Part shown: in pieces, positions 17,818 to 25,086 of the stretch
How the letters are laid out: the number at the start of each line of letters is the position of its first letter
Numbering within the stretch: position 1 is the first letter of the stretch
Assembly: GCF_020169515.1 (NCBI RefSeq)
Contig: NZ_JAHMHW010000006.1
Span: 124,001 to 188,000 of the forward strand
Direction: 5' to 3'
DNA: 64,000 nucleotides
Source: Paenibacillus vietnamensis
GTDB taxonomy: Bacteria > Bacillota > Bacilli > Paenibacillales > Paenibacillaceae
Notes under the pieces: model-generated
Database searches by the model: none
The model's input: the letters and a program-made list of their open reading frames with translations, nothing else
Told to the model about the DNA's origin: nothing
Made by a program: the position numbers and the translations under genes

Positions 17818-18432
17818 TTAAACCGGACGCTCAATCGAAAACTGCTCCCCAAGCTTCGCGTAATCGCTGCCTGCCAAGCGGCTTACCGGCTGCAAAGCTT
17901 TCGCATTAATGCGTCCGCCCTTATACAGCGAATCGTCGATATGAAACTGGACCACGCGGCCGATCAACAAGTCGCAGGCCGGCGCATCGGAGGTGCCTCC
18001 CAGCTGCAGCGCCTGCTCCAGTACACATTCCATCCGAATTTTCGCCTCGGCCACTCCAGGCACTTTGACCTTGCCGCTAGCTACTGCCGTCAAGCCGGCC
18101 CGCTCGATCTCACTTACCTCCGGGGGCAAAAGCGCAGCCGTTTCATTCATCGCCTCAATATAACCTTCGTCCGCTACATGAACGACGAATTCTCCCGAAG
18201 CGATGGCATTACGGGCTGTATCCTTCGGAATGCCGCCCTGCTTGCGCTGCACCGAAACCGCGACCATCGGCGGATTGGCTGACACGATATTGAAAAAGCT
18301 GAACGGCGCCCCGTTGAGCACCCCGTCCTCCGATAGCGTCGTAACAAAAGCGATCGGGCGCGGAATAATACTGCCTATAAGCAGCTTGTAATTATCTTGT
18401 ACGCTTTGACTAGTTGGATCAATCGCGATCAC
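17818..18432 (-). CDS. flavin reductase-like (flavoredoxin family) protein
   Basis: The protein has about 204 residues with the split-barrel FMN-binding fold. YKLLIGSIIPRPIAFVTT and NGAPFSFFNIVSANPPMVAVSV near the N-terminus are diagnostic of the flavoredoxin/DIM6-NTAB family. It binds FMN and probably reduces flavin or a small substrate; the substrate cannot be told. I chose GTG 18432 because AAGGGAGGTG lies 5 nt upstream, rather than the ATG at 18456, which precedes that ribosome site. The neighbours are unrelated, though the nearby mhq genes suggest a shared redox theme. Confidence 0.85.
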   Translation of the reverse strand: MIAIDPTSQSVQDNYKLLIGSIIPRPIAFVTTLSEDGVLNGAPFSFFNIVSANPPMVAVSVQRKQGGIPKDTARNAIASGEFVVHVADEGYIEAMNETAALLPPEVSEIERAGLTAVASGKVKVPGVAEAKIRMECVLEQALQLGGTSDAPACDLLIGRVVQFHIDDSLYKGGRINAKALQPVSRLAGSDYAKLGEQFSIERPV

Positions 18433-18526
18433 GGCTGCACCTCCCTTTTCTAACAATTCTAGATGACTGCCTTAACAGCAGCATCGGCTACAGATTACTT
18501 CTCATTACCAGAAATCCCTGGTCTAC

Positions 18527-18600
18527 GTAACTGTATTTGCTGCAATTATTTTTCGGGAAATAATCTCCTTGAACAAATAACGGGATTGCTGCATCTAGAT
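18527..18600. repeat. family A-like repeat, degenerate copy
   Basis: The gap 18433-18777 holds GTAACTGTATTTGCTGCA (from 18527) and AAATAACGGGATTGCTGCA (from 18575). They share the AAATAAC-G-ATT core of the palindromes at 6.4, 27.6, 36.4 and 61.8 kb but do not form a clean hairpin. Confidence 0.45.
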
Positions 18601-18622
18601 CAGCCGCCAATCACTGGAACAA

Positions 18623-18665
18623 GCCAAGCAACAGGATTTAACTGTACATAATCCGGTTGCTTGGC
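18623..18665 (-). terminator. hairpin downstream of mhqD
   Basis: GCCAAGCAAC (18623-18632) pairs with GTTGCTTGGC (18656-18665) and the stem continues with GGATT/AATCC. It lies 112 nt after the mhqD stop on the minus strand. The trailing sequence TTGTTCC is not a strong U tract, so termination is only likely. Confidence 0.45.
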
Positions 18666-18777
18666 TCAACACCCGCATGTCGCCGAAATTAGCTGGATGC
18701 CATCCATTTAAATGCTCGACCGTACGGCCGGCTGCTTTAAGTCTGCAGCCTGACCGCAAGCTCGAGCGCTCGCCCGA

Positions 18778-19386
18778 TTACTTAAACGCTTCCTGGTACC
18801 ACCCCGCCGCGGCCGCAACCTCGGAGCCCGTCAGCTGATGGCCGAACCTTTCCCAGTGGGTTGTTACGTTTGCCCCAGCCGAGCTTAGCAGCTCCTTAAG
18901 CTCCTCCGTTTCCTGCGGCGAGCAGATCGGATCGTTCGAGCCGGCCCCGATGAAGACGGGAACGCCGCCCAGGTCCGGCAGCTGAACTCCGCGGATCGGC
19001 ACCATCGGATGGTGGAGAATCGCCCCGCGCAGTGAATCCCGGTAGTGGAACAGCAGGCTGCCTGCAATGTTTGCGCCGTTAGAGTAGCCGACAGCCACGA
19101 TATTTCTGCGGTCAAACCCGTATTCCTCCGCCGCGCTGTCGAGGAACTCATGGAGCTCCTTCGTCCGGAAGACCAAATCCTCCAGATCGAACACTCCTTC
19201 AGCCAGCCTGCGAAAAAAACGCGGCATCCCATTTTCCAGCACATTGCCCCTCACGCTTAACACTGAGGATGCCGGCGACAGCCGTTCGGCGAGCGGGAGC
19301 AAGTCCCGCTCCGTCCCGCCGGTGCCATGCAGCAGCAGCAGCACCGGAGCACCGGAATCCGTACCTTTTACGAAAATATGCTTCAT
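18778..19386 (-). CDS. mhqD: MhqD-like carboxylesterase/phospholipase family hydrolase
   Basis: The protein of 202 residues is a small alpha/beta hydrolase. An HGTGG oxyanion-type loop is near residue 20, and nucleophile Ser is in VAVGYSNGAN (GYSNG). An Asp candidate is in GAGSNDPICS and a His in WERFGHQLT. It matches Bacillus MhqD (YodD), a predicted carboxylesterase induced by quinones. Its ATG overlaps the stop of the preceding dioxygenase gene (ATGA, 4 nt), as in mhqED-type operons. It probably acts after ring cleavage or in thiol-quinone adduct removal, but the substrate is unproven. Confidence 0.85.
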   Translation of the reverse strand: MKHIFVKGTDSGAPVLLLLHGTGGTERDLLPLAERLSPASSVLSVRGNVLENGMPRFFRRLAEGVFDLEDLVFRTKELHEFLDSAAEEYGFDRRNIVAVGYSNGANIAGSLLFHYRDSLRGAILHHPMVPIRGVQLPDLGGVPVFIGAGSNDPICSPQETEELKELLSSAGANVTTHWERFGHQLTGSEVAAAAGWYQEAFK

Positions 19387-20342
19387 TGTTGGTCGCCCTC
19401 CAATACCCGCACCTCAAACGGAGTTAACAGCTGCTCGATTTGAGCTCTATGCGGTTCGTACCATTCCGGCAGCATCAGTTTGCCGCCAAGGTGAGCCTGC
19501 TCCTCGTCCCGGGCAAAGCCTGGAGGATCCGTCGCGATTTCGAACAAAATGCCGCCTTCCTCGCGGAAGTACAGAGCGTTAAAGTACTGCCGGTCGACGA
19601 TCGGGGTAGGCTGGTAGCCGTTGCTTGCCACATGGCTTCTCCACAGTGCGTGCTCGGCATCGTCTTTTGCTCTCCAGGCAATATGGTGAACCGTGCCGGC
19701 CCCGCCATGTCCAGGCTCCATCGCATCCACATTCACATCGATGACATTGCCGATGTCGCTCGTCGCTCTAAACCTTGCGTATCCGCCTTCCTCGCCGATT
19801 TTCACAAGTCCCATTACGTTAACGAGGAGATTCGCTGTTTTCTCAGGAGCCCCGCTGTAAAGAATCGCGCCGCCGAATCCTTTGATCGCTTTGTCCGCCG
19901 GTACGCCGCCGAACGACCAGGTGCTTGCCGGACCTTCGGCCCGTGCCACGATTTCCGCTTTCAGGCCATCCGGATCGGCAAATTGCAGATACCGCTCCCC
20001 GAACCGTTCCGTCTCTTCTGCCGCTACGTTCAGTTTTGCCAGGCGCTCTTTCCAGAAATCGTAAGCGTCCTCAGGCACGACATATGTCGTTACTCCGACC
20101 TGCCCGGCGCCGATGCGGCCTTTCCGGGAGTTGGCCCATGGGAAAAACGTAATGATCGTGCCCGGGCTTCCGTACTCATCGCCAAAGTATAAGTGATACA
20201 CTTCAGGAGCGTCGAAATTGATCGTTTTTTTCACGAGGCGAAGCCCAAGCACCCCTGCGTAAAAGTCAGCCGTTTGCTGCGGATTTCTTACAAAAGCCGT
20301 AATATGGTGAATACCTGCCGTTTGGTTTACTTGATTTGTCAT
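19383..20342 (-). CDS. mhqO: ring-cleaving dioxygenase/glyoxalase family protein (MhqO/MhqE type)
   Basis: The protein of 319 residues is made of two vicinal-oxygen-chelate repeats. GIHHITAFVRNPQQTADFYAG at the N-terminus provides the first metal His. GTVHHIAWRAKD (about 217-228) and GGILFEIATDPPGFA supply the other His and Glu ligands. This is the extradiol-dioxygenase-like MhqA/E/O family of Bacillus, implicated in hydroquinone and quinone detoxification. It is upstream of and translationally coupled to mhqD, and downstream of the DoxX and MarR genes. A half operator (ATCTTTAAAAT, minus strand near 20364-20374) lies just before its GAGGAGTGA ribosome site. Confidence 0.88.
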   Translation of the reverse strand: MTNQVNQTAGIHHITAFVRNPQQTADFYAGVLGLRLVKKTINFDAPEVYHLYFGDEYGSPGTIITFFPWANSRKGRIGAGQVGVTTYVVPEDAYDFWKERLAKLNVAAEETERFGERYLQFADPDGLKAEIVARAEGPASTWSFGGVPADKAIKGFGGAILYSGAPEKTANLLVNVMGLVKIGEEGGYARFRATSDIGNVIDVNVDAMEPGHGGAGTVHHIAWRAKDDAEHALWRSHVASNGYQPTPIVDRQYFNALYFREEGGILFEIATDPPGFARDEEQAHLGGKLMLPEWYEPHRAQIEQLLTPFEVRVLEGDQQ

Positions 20343-20402
20343 AATAAATCACTCCTCATTTTTATTTTAAAGATGATTTTGTTTGCCGTACACTTTAATT
20401 TA

Positions 20403-20819
20403 TTAGTTCAAAAAAGCATCTACCGAGTAATCGCCTGCACCGATCAAAGCTACTCCTATAGCAATGGCTATCAGCACCAAATTGTATTCATAGCCGTTCG
20501 AAGTCGACCAAATTCCATTTGCGCCATGCACTTTCACGATCGCGACCAGCATCGTCATTACGATAAGCGCCGCGGCCAGCGGAGTCAGCAATCCAAGCGT
20601 GAACAGCAGTCCTCCGACAAGCTCCATCAGTCCGGCAACGACGGCCATCGCGACTCCCGGCTTCACACCGATCGATTCGAGCCAGCCCCCGGTTCCCTTG
20701 ATTCCGTAACCTCCGAACCAGCCGAACAGCTTCTGCGCTCCATGTCCGACAAACAACAAACCTACAACCACACGTACGATCAACAATCCCAATGCAATAG
20801 TCATTTTAAATTCCTCCAA
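20403..20819 (-). CDS. mhqP: DoxX-family membrane protein (MhqP/YdfP-like)
   Basis: The protein of 138 residues has four membrane spans. The first helix and loop [18 protein letters not shown] are the DoxX signature. Bacillus MhqP belongs to this family and lies beside MhqO in the MhqR regulon. Members may help membrane thiol-redox or quinone protection; the biochemical role is not settled. GGAGG lies before the ATG and a palindromic MhqR-like box is 21 nt further upstream (20841-20858). Confidence 0.85.
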   Translation of the reverse strand: MEEFKMTIALGLLIVRVVVGLLFVGHGAQKLFGWFGGYGIKGTGGWLESIGVKPGVAMAVVAGLMELVGGLLFTLGLLTPLAAALIVMTMLVAIVKVHGANGIWSTSNGYEYNLVLIAIAIGVALIGAGDYSVDAFLN

Positions 20820-20840
20820 TTTTTAATTTATTATTTTGAG

Positions 20841-20858
20841 AATCTTTAATTTAAGATA
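20841..20858. promoter_or_regulatory. MhqR-type operator before mhqP
   Basis: The 18-bp AATCTTTAATTTAAGATA has 5-bp arms ATCTT/AAGAT and the same ATCT-N8-AGAT geometry as the Bacillus MhqR box. A near copy occurs at 21426-21443 in front of mhqR. Confidence 0.65.
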
Positions 20859-20934
20859 TTAGACAAAAGTTGAACGGACCCTGGTCCGCAACGACATTCC
20901 TTACAAAAAACATTACCGCAATCATTCCTGTCTG

Positions 20935-21381
20935 CTACTTGAAATGCTCCTGGGCATATCTGCCGAGCTTCTTCAACAGCCCGCTTGCCATGCTCTTCTC
21001 CTCGGACGTCAAGCCGTTAACCGCAAACTCGATCGCCTTCGTATGAGCCGGAAATACACTCTCGATGAACTGGTTGCCTCTTTCCGTCAGCTCTGCATAA
21101 ATGAGCCGTCTATCCTCCGTCGAAGCCCTGCGACGCACCATCTCCTTCTTCTCCAGCTTATCGACTACATACGTAATGTTGCCGCTGCTCATCAGCACCT
21201 TCTCGCCGATTTGCTGCAAAGGCTGAGGACCTTTATGGTACAGCAGCTCAAGCACGCCGAATTCCGTCCGGTTCAAGCCATTGCTGCGTATATCGCGATC
21301 CGCGTGCGCGTTCACCCACTGGCTCGCTCTCGACAGCGCGATGTAAAGATCCAGAGCTTCGTTTTGCTTTCCCTCTGCCAT
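20935..21381 (-). CDS. mhqR: MarR-family repressor, MhqR-like
   Basis: The protein of 148 residues is a MarR winged helix. The recognition segment is GEKVLMSSGNITYVVDKLEKK and the wing is RRASTEDRRLIYAELTERG. No conserved thiol-switch Cys is present, as expected for MhqR, which responds to quinone electrophiles indirectly. It is first in the cluster mhqR-mhqP-mhqO-mhqD on the minus strand. An 18-bp palindrome 45 nt upstream and a second one before mhqP suggest autoregulation and control of the cluster. Confidence 0.85.
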   Translation of the reverse strand: MAEGKQNEALDLYIALSRASQWVNAHADRDIRSNGLNRTEFGVLELLYHKGPQPLQQIGEKVLMSSGNITYVVDKLEKKEMVRRRASTEDRRLIYAELTERGNQFIESVFPAHTKAIEFAVNGLTSEEKSMASGLLKKLGRYAQEHFK

Positions 21382-21425
21382 ATTCTCACTTCCTCTCTAC
21401 CGGCGGCGTATGTCTTTAATTCAAA

Positions 21426-21443
21426 TATCTTGATTTAAAGATA
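21426..21443. promoter_or_regulatory. MhqR-type operator before mhqR
   Basis: TATCTTGATTTAAAGATA has 6-bp arms TATCTT/AAGATA. It matches the tATCT-N8-AGATa form of the Bacillus MhqR box and closely resembles the site at 20841-20858. Confidence 0.65.
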
Positions 21444-22140
21444 ATACAATTGCGATCAGTTGTCAACACTTTTTCTAAAGAAATTCCGATCCGACTTTCC
21501 TAAAATAATTCCTACTATTATATGCCCATTTTTGAAGGCCCTTTTGGGATGATATTTCGAAAACAATGTACACGTTTATTAGATGTATAATCTAAATATC
21601 TAATTTTGCAAAAGCGCTCCGCACCAACCTCGTCTCTATATAAGCTCCCCCATTTTTGCCCCGGCTAGTCGGTTTACGTAAAAACAGCTTGTTCTCCTCC
21701 TTAAACGGGCTTTTTGTGACAAATTACGCCCTTTATCGCATCATTGTTTCATGTTATGTCAATATAACTTACGCAATAAATCGAAGGCTGACGTGTTTTG
21801 CGGTGAAATCCCGATACGAAGAGCGGATAAAGCCTATTCGATTGTTGCAGGAGGTGAGGGAGGGGATGAAATAATTGTTGACACCAATCGAGTCGATCCG
21901 TGAAAAACAGAGCTGCGAGACCGGGCTGAGTACCTGCAGACATTTGCGCCCTCGTCGTCTGCACCCTCAAACTTGAGTATGATTTACCCTTCCATTCCCC
22001 TCGGCGCACCGTACAGTGAACGGCAATGAACGGCATTAACGTCACATGGATCAACATAATTCCCCATTTCCTGACGCGCTTGATGTGGTAACATTAACCT
22101 ATTCCATCACGCTATTCGGCAGCTGGGTTCAGTTCTAAAT
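21444..22140. other. gene-free AT-rich stretch with an isolated ribosome site
   Basis: About 700 bases without a supportable gene. At 21849-21868 a strong AGGAGGTG leads to ATG, but the frame is only two codons long (ATG AAA TAA). A hairpin TGCAGAC (21935-21941) with GTCTGCA (21957-21963) follows. The first half is AT-rich compared with the neighbours. This may be gene decay or an unrecognised leader; no riboswitch consensus matched. Confidence 0.35.
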
Positions 22141-22156
22141 AAAGGAGTCGATCGGC

Positions 22157-23158
22157 ATGCTGCACATTGTTAACGGAGATTCGGTAGGCAATAAGCTGAA
22201 ACAGGGCGGAATGGAAGGAGACGTATTCGTCTGGCGGGAGATTTATACGGAGGGTCCGGTTTTTCGTCGTCCGGAGCAGCCGGAGAACAGTCTCGCAAGA
22301 GGACAATTTCTGGAGCAAAAGCTCGGCATTCCGCTCAAGGAATGGCTCGATGGTGCCGAAGGGCTAAGACGACAGCTGGAGGAGTTGAGCCATTACGATG
22401 AAGTCGTGCTCTGGTTCGAACATGATCTGTTCGATCAGACTATGCTTTGCCGGCTGCTTCACGGGTTAGCCGCGCAAAATCTCGGGAATACAAAGCTGCA
22501 GCTCCTCAGCATCGGCGAATATCCCAGCATCGAGCCGTTTCACGGCTTGGGCCAGCTGTCTGCCGAGCAGCTGATCGGCCTCGCCGGCACCTGGCAGCCT
22601 GTTACCGCCGAGCAGCTCCTGCTGGGCAAGCGGGCTTGGGAGGCTTATACGGAGGAATCGCCGGGAGCTATTCTGGAGCTGCTTCGGGAAGACACGTCTG
22701 CGCTGCCCTTCCTGCGCGATGCGTTTTTCCTGCACCTGGCCCGCTTCCCCTCTGTCCAAAACGGATTAGGCATCGTAGAGCAAACGACGCTTGATCTGCT
22801 TCTCTCAGGCGTCGAACAGCCGCTGCCGCTGTTCCGGCAAACTGGAGACAAGCTGAACCTGCTGGGCATGGGCGATCTCCAATACTGGGCTTCTCTCCGG
22901 CGTTTAGCACAGGCTGAGCAGCCGCTTATAGAGATAGACGGTCCGTTTCTAGGGTTTCACGACAATCCGGAGCCTTTTATCCGGCGGCAAGTTACACTAA
23001 CCGAATTAGGCGAGAAGCTCGCGCGCCATCAAGCCGACTGGGTCGCGCTAAACGGGATTGACGACTGGCTGGGCGGCGTAAGGCTCTCGGGCAAAGCGGG
23101 CGTTTGGCGATGGGATTCCGAACGCGAGAAGCTTGTAAAGGGATCCGGTCAGGTCTGA
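22157..23158 (+). CDS. DUF1835/DUF3658 domain protein
   Basis: The protein has 333 residues. The N-terminus MLHIVNGDSVGNKLKQ and VFVWREIYTEGPV are the DUF1835 signature. The middle has VVLWFEHDLFDQTMLCRLL, and the C-terminal part fits DUF3658. No catalytic activity is established for this family. AAAGGAG lies 9 nt before the ATG. It is a single gene facing the MBL-fold gene, with a shared long hairpin between them. Confidence 0.8.
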   Translation: MLHIVNGDSVGNKLKQGGMEGDVFVWREIYTEGPVFRRPEQPENSLARGQFLEQKLGIPLKEWLDGAEGLRRQLEELSHYDEVVLWFEHDLFDQTMLCRLLHGLAAQNLGNTKLQLLSIGEYPSIEPFHGLGQLSAEQLIGLAGTWQPVTAEQLLLGKRAWEAYTEESPGAILELLREDTSALPFLRDAFFLHLARFPSVQNGLGIVEQTTLDLLLSGVEQPLPLFRQTGDKLNLLGMGDLQYWASLRRLAQAEQPLIEIDGPFLGFHDNPEPFIRRQVTLTELGEKLARHQADWVALNGIDDWLGGVRLSGKAGVWRWDSEREKLVKGSGQV

Positions 23159-23242
23159 TCGGCGTAAGCCATTCGTCCGACTTCGCTGCTGGAAAGCCCT
23201 TGCCATGCAGTCTGTAACGGCTGCAGCCACGCCAGACAACGC

Positions 23243-23293
23243 GAACAGAGCTGTCTCTAACGGTCATGCAGTGACCGGGAGACAGCTCTGTTC
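23243..23293. terminator. bidirectional terminator between convergent genes
   Basis: A perfect 15-bp stem (23243-23257 with 23279-23293) encloses a second small stem GGTCA/TGACC (23262-23276). It sits between the DUF1835 gene and the convergent MBL-fold gene. T tracts are short on both sides. Confidence 0.6.
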
Positions 23294-23309
23294 GTATGGT
23301 TTAGAAGAC

Positions 23310-24431
23310 CTATCCTTGAACTGGCTGCCTCCACCACGCCGCTGTCGGATACGCATTTCCGCCGATCGTGACCGTCTCCCCGATTTTCGGTGTCGTTATG
23401 ATTGCATTAAGGCGTATAGCCGCGGCTACCGCGCGCTCGACCGGGTCGGTCCAATCATGCAAAGAAAGCGAGAATGCGCCCCAATGAATCGGCACCATCA
23501 CCTTGCCCCTCACGTCCAGATGCGCCTGCACCGTTTCCTCCGGCATCATATGAATCGCAGCCCAGCGCTCATTATATTGTCCGCATTCCATCAAAGTCAG
23601 GTCGAAAGGGCCGTATTGAGCGCCGATCTCCTTGAAGTGAGGCCCGTACCCGCTGTCCCCGCTAAAAAACACCTTCGCCTCCCGCCCGTGTATGACCCAC
23701 GAGCACCAGAGCGTCGCATTCCGGTCCGTCACACTCCTTCCCGAGAAATGCCTCGCCGGCGTGCAAGCAAGCCGAAGCCCTTCGTACTCGGTTTCCTCCC
23801 ACCAGTCATGTTCTTCAATCCGCGAAGGCTCGATTCCCCAACGCTCCAGATGCGGCCCTACGCCAAGCGGCACAAAAAAGCGCTTCGCCTTATCCTTCAG
23901 CTTCAGAATCGAGCCGTAATCCAAATGGTCATAATGGTCATGCGAGATGATCACGGCGTCTATAACCGGCAAACGTTCCAGCTCCAGTGGAAGTTTCTTG
24001 CTGTATCTTTTCCCCCCGATAGCCGGAAACGGGGACGGCGCACGGCCGAACATCGGATCCAGCAGCAGCGTTTTTCCGTCCAGCTGCAGCATGGCCGCCG
24101 AATGGCCGAACCATGTTACCATAGGACGGCTTGAAGCGCCGCGCTCCAATGCCGCGATGCTGACCTGCTCAGGCACTAATGGAGAAGACGGCCGGCCCTT
24201 CGGATTGCCTTTTACCATTTGAACCAGCACCTTCAACATATCGCCCGGCGGCATATCCATCGAGGTAGGAATCATATTGACGAATTTCCGCGTGTCATGC
24301 TGCTTGGAGCTGCTTAGGCGCTGCCTCTTCGACTTCGAAGGCGCCGAACCGAACGCGGGATAAAAAGCGATAACCAGATAAACAACCAGCAAAAAGACCA
24401 AAATGCCCATTACCGCAAAAACCGCTGTCAA
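23310..24431 (-). CDS. membrane-anchored MBL-fold hydrolase (UlaG/NAPE-PLD-like)
   Basis: The protein has 373 residues. There is one N-terminal membrane span (about 5-26), then a metallo-beta-lactamase fold with the metal motif SHDHYDHLDY, the third His in TPARHFSGR, Asp in FFSGDSGYGPH and the last His in MVPIHWGAF. The WFGHSAAMLQLDGKTLLLDP start of the fold is typical of the UlaG/RomA/NAPE-PLD branch, which hydrolyses phosphodiesters or lactones. The actual substrate is unknown. Confidence 0.82.
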   Translation of the reverse strand: MTAVFAVMGILVFLLVVYLVIAFYPAFGSAPSKSKRQRLSSSKQHDTRKFVNMIPTSMDMPPGDMLKVLVQMVKGNPKGRPSSPLVPEQVSIAALERGASSRPMVTWFGHSAAMLQLDGKTLLLDPMFGRAPSPFPAIGGKRYSKKLPLELERLPVIDAVIISHDHYDHLDYGSILKLKDKAKRFFVPLGVGPHLERWGIEPSRIEEHDWWEETEYEGLRLACTPARHFSGRSVTDRNATLWCSWVIHGREAKVFFSGDSGYGPHFKEIGAQYGPFDLTLMECGQYNERWAAIHMMPEETVQAHLDVRGKVMVPIHWGAFSLSLHDWTDPVERAVAAAIRLNAIITTPKIGETVTIGGNAYPTAAWWRQPVQG

Positions 24432-24461
24432 TTCACTCTACCCCTTTTCCATGACAAAATA

Positions 24462-24506
24462 AAAATCGTTAGTAGAAGCATACGCTGATGCTTTACTAAC
24501 GATTTT
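24462..24506 (-). terminator. terminator of the GlsB-like gene
   Basis: A 20-bp arm (24462-24481) pairs with 24488-24506 with one bulge. On the minus strand the hairpin is followed by a T-rich run (TTATTTTGTC). It lies between the GlsB-like gene and the MBL-fold gene on the same strand. Confidence 0.7.
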
Positions 24507-24561
24507 ATATTATTTGTTAAGGTTGAATCCACTTTGCCGCTTTACGCGGCCGACCGGGGCT

Positions 24562-24813
24562 CTACGCCCTTTTGACGGAACGCATAATCGCGCTCAGGAT
24601 AAGGACGACGACCACCGCTCCGATCAGCGCCGGAATGACTGCAAAGCCGCCGACATCAGGACCCCAATCCCCTAGTATGAAACCCCCAAGCCACGCTCCG
24701 ATAAAGCCTGCAATAATATTGCCGATAATGCCTCCCGGAACGTCGCGGCCCGCAATCAGACCGCCAAGCCAACCGATAATACCACCGACGATTAATGCCC
24801 ACAAAAATCCCAT
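24562..24813 (-). CDS. GlsB/YeaQ/YmgE-family small membrane protein
   Basis: The protein has 83 residues and three Gly-rich membrane helices. GWLGGLIAGRDVPGG near residue 15 and GNIIAGFIGAWLGG are the family signature (transglycosylase-associated protein family). It is stress-associated in many bacteria, with no established biochemical activity. GGGG before the ATG serves as ribosome site, and it has its own terminator. Confidence 0.88.
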   Translation of the reverse strand: MGFLWALIVGGIIGWLGGLIAGRDVPGGIIGNIIAGFIGAWLGGFILGDWGPDVGGFAVIPALIGAVVVVLILSAIMRSVKRA

Positions 24814-25086
24814 GCTGTATTTCCCCTTTCTTGTTTGGATTTCTTACTCTTGAATACACCTAATCCTCCGATTTGAAACGTCTATATCCACATCCATTTT
24901 CGAATATGTGTACAAGTGGGGCCGAAAATCCGGTGAAATCCGCTTTTTCGACGCCTTTTTACAAGGAAGGATATCCACATGGGGATAAGTCGTTAACGGG
25001 GTGGTACTATAAAAAGTGCGTACTAGTGACAAGCCGGACGGGTCATTATAATCAAGACATACCAACACGAAAGGCAAGTGAATGCC

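Noticed and set aside
21890-21990. possible TPP riboswitch or T-box (CTGAG and hairpins)
   Set aside because: The conserved TPP blocks and the T-box TGG sequence are absent and no biosynthetic or tRNA synthetase gene follows.
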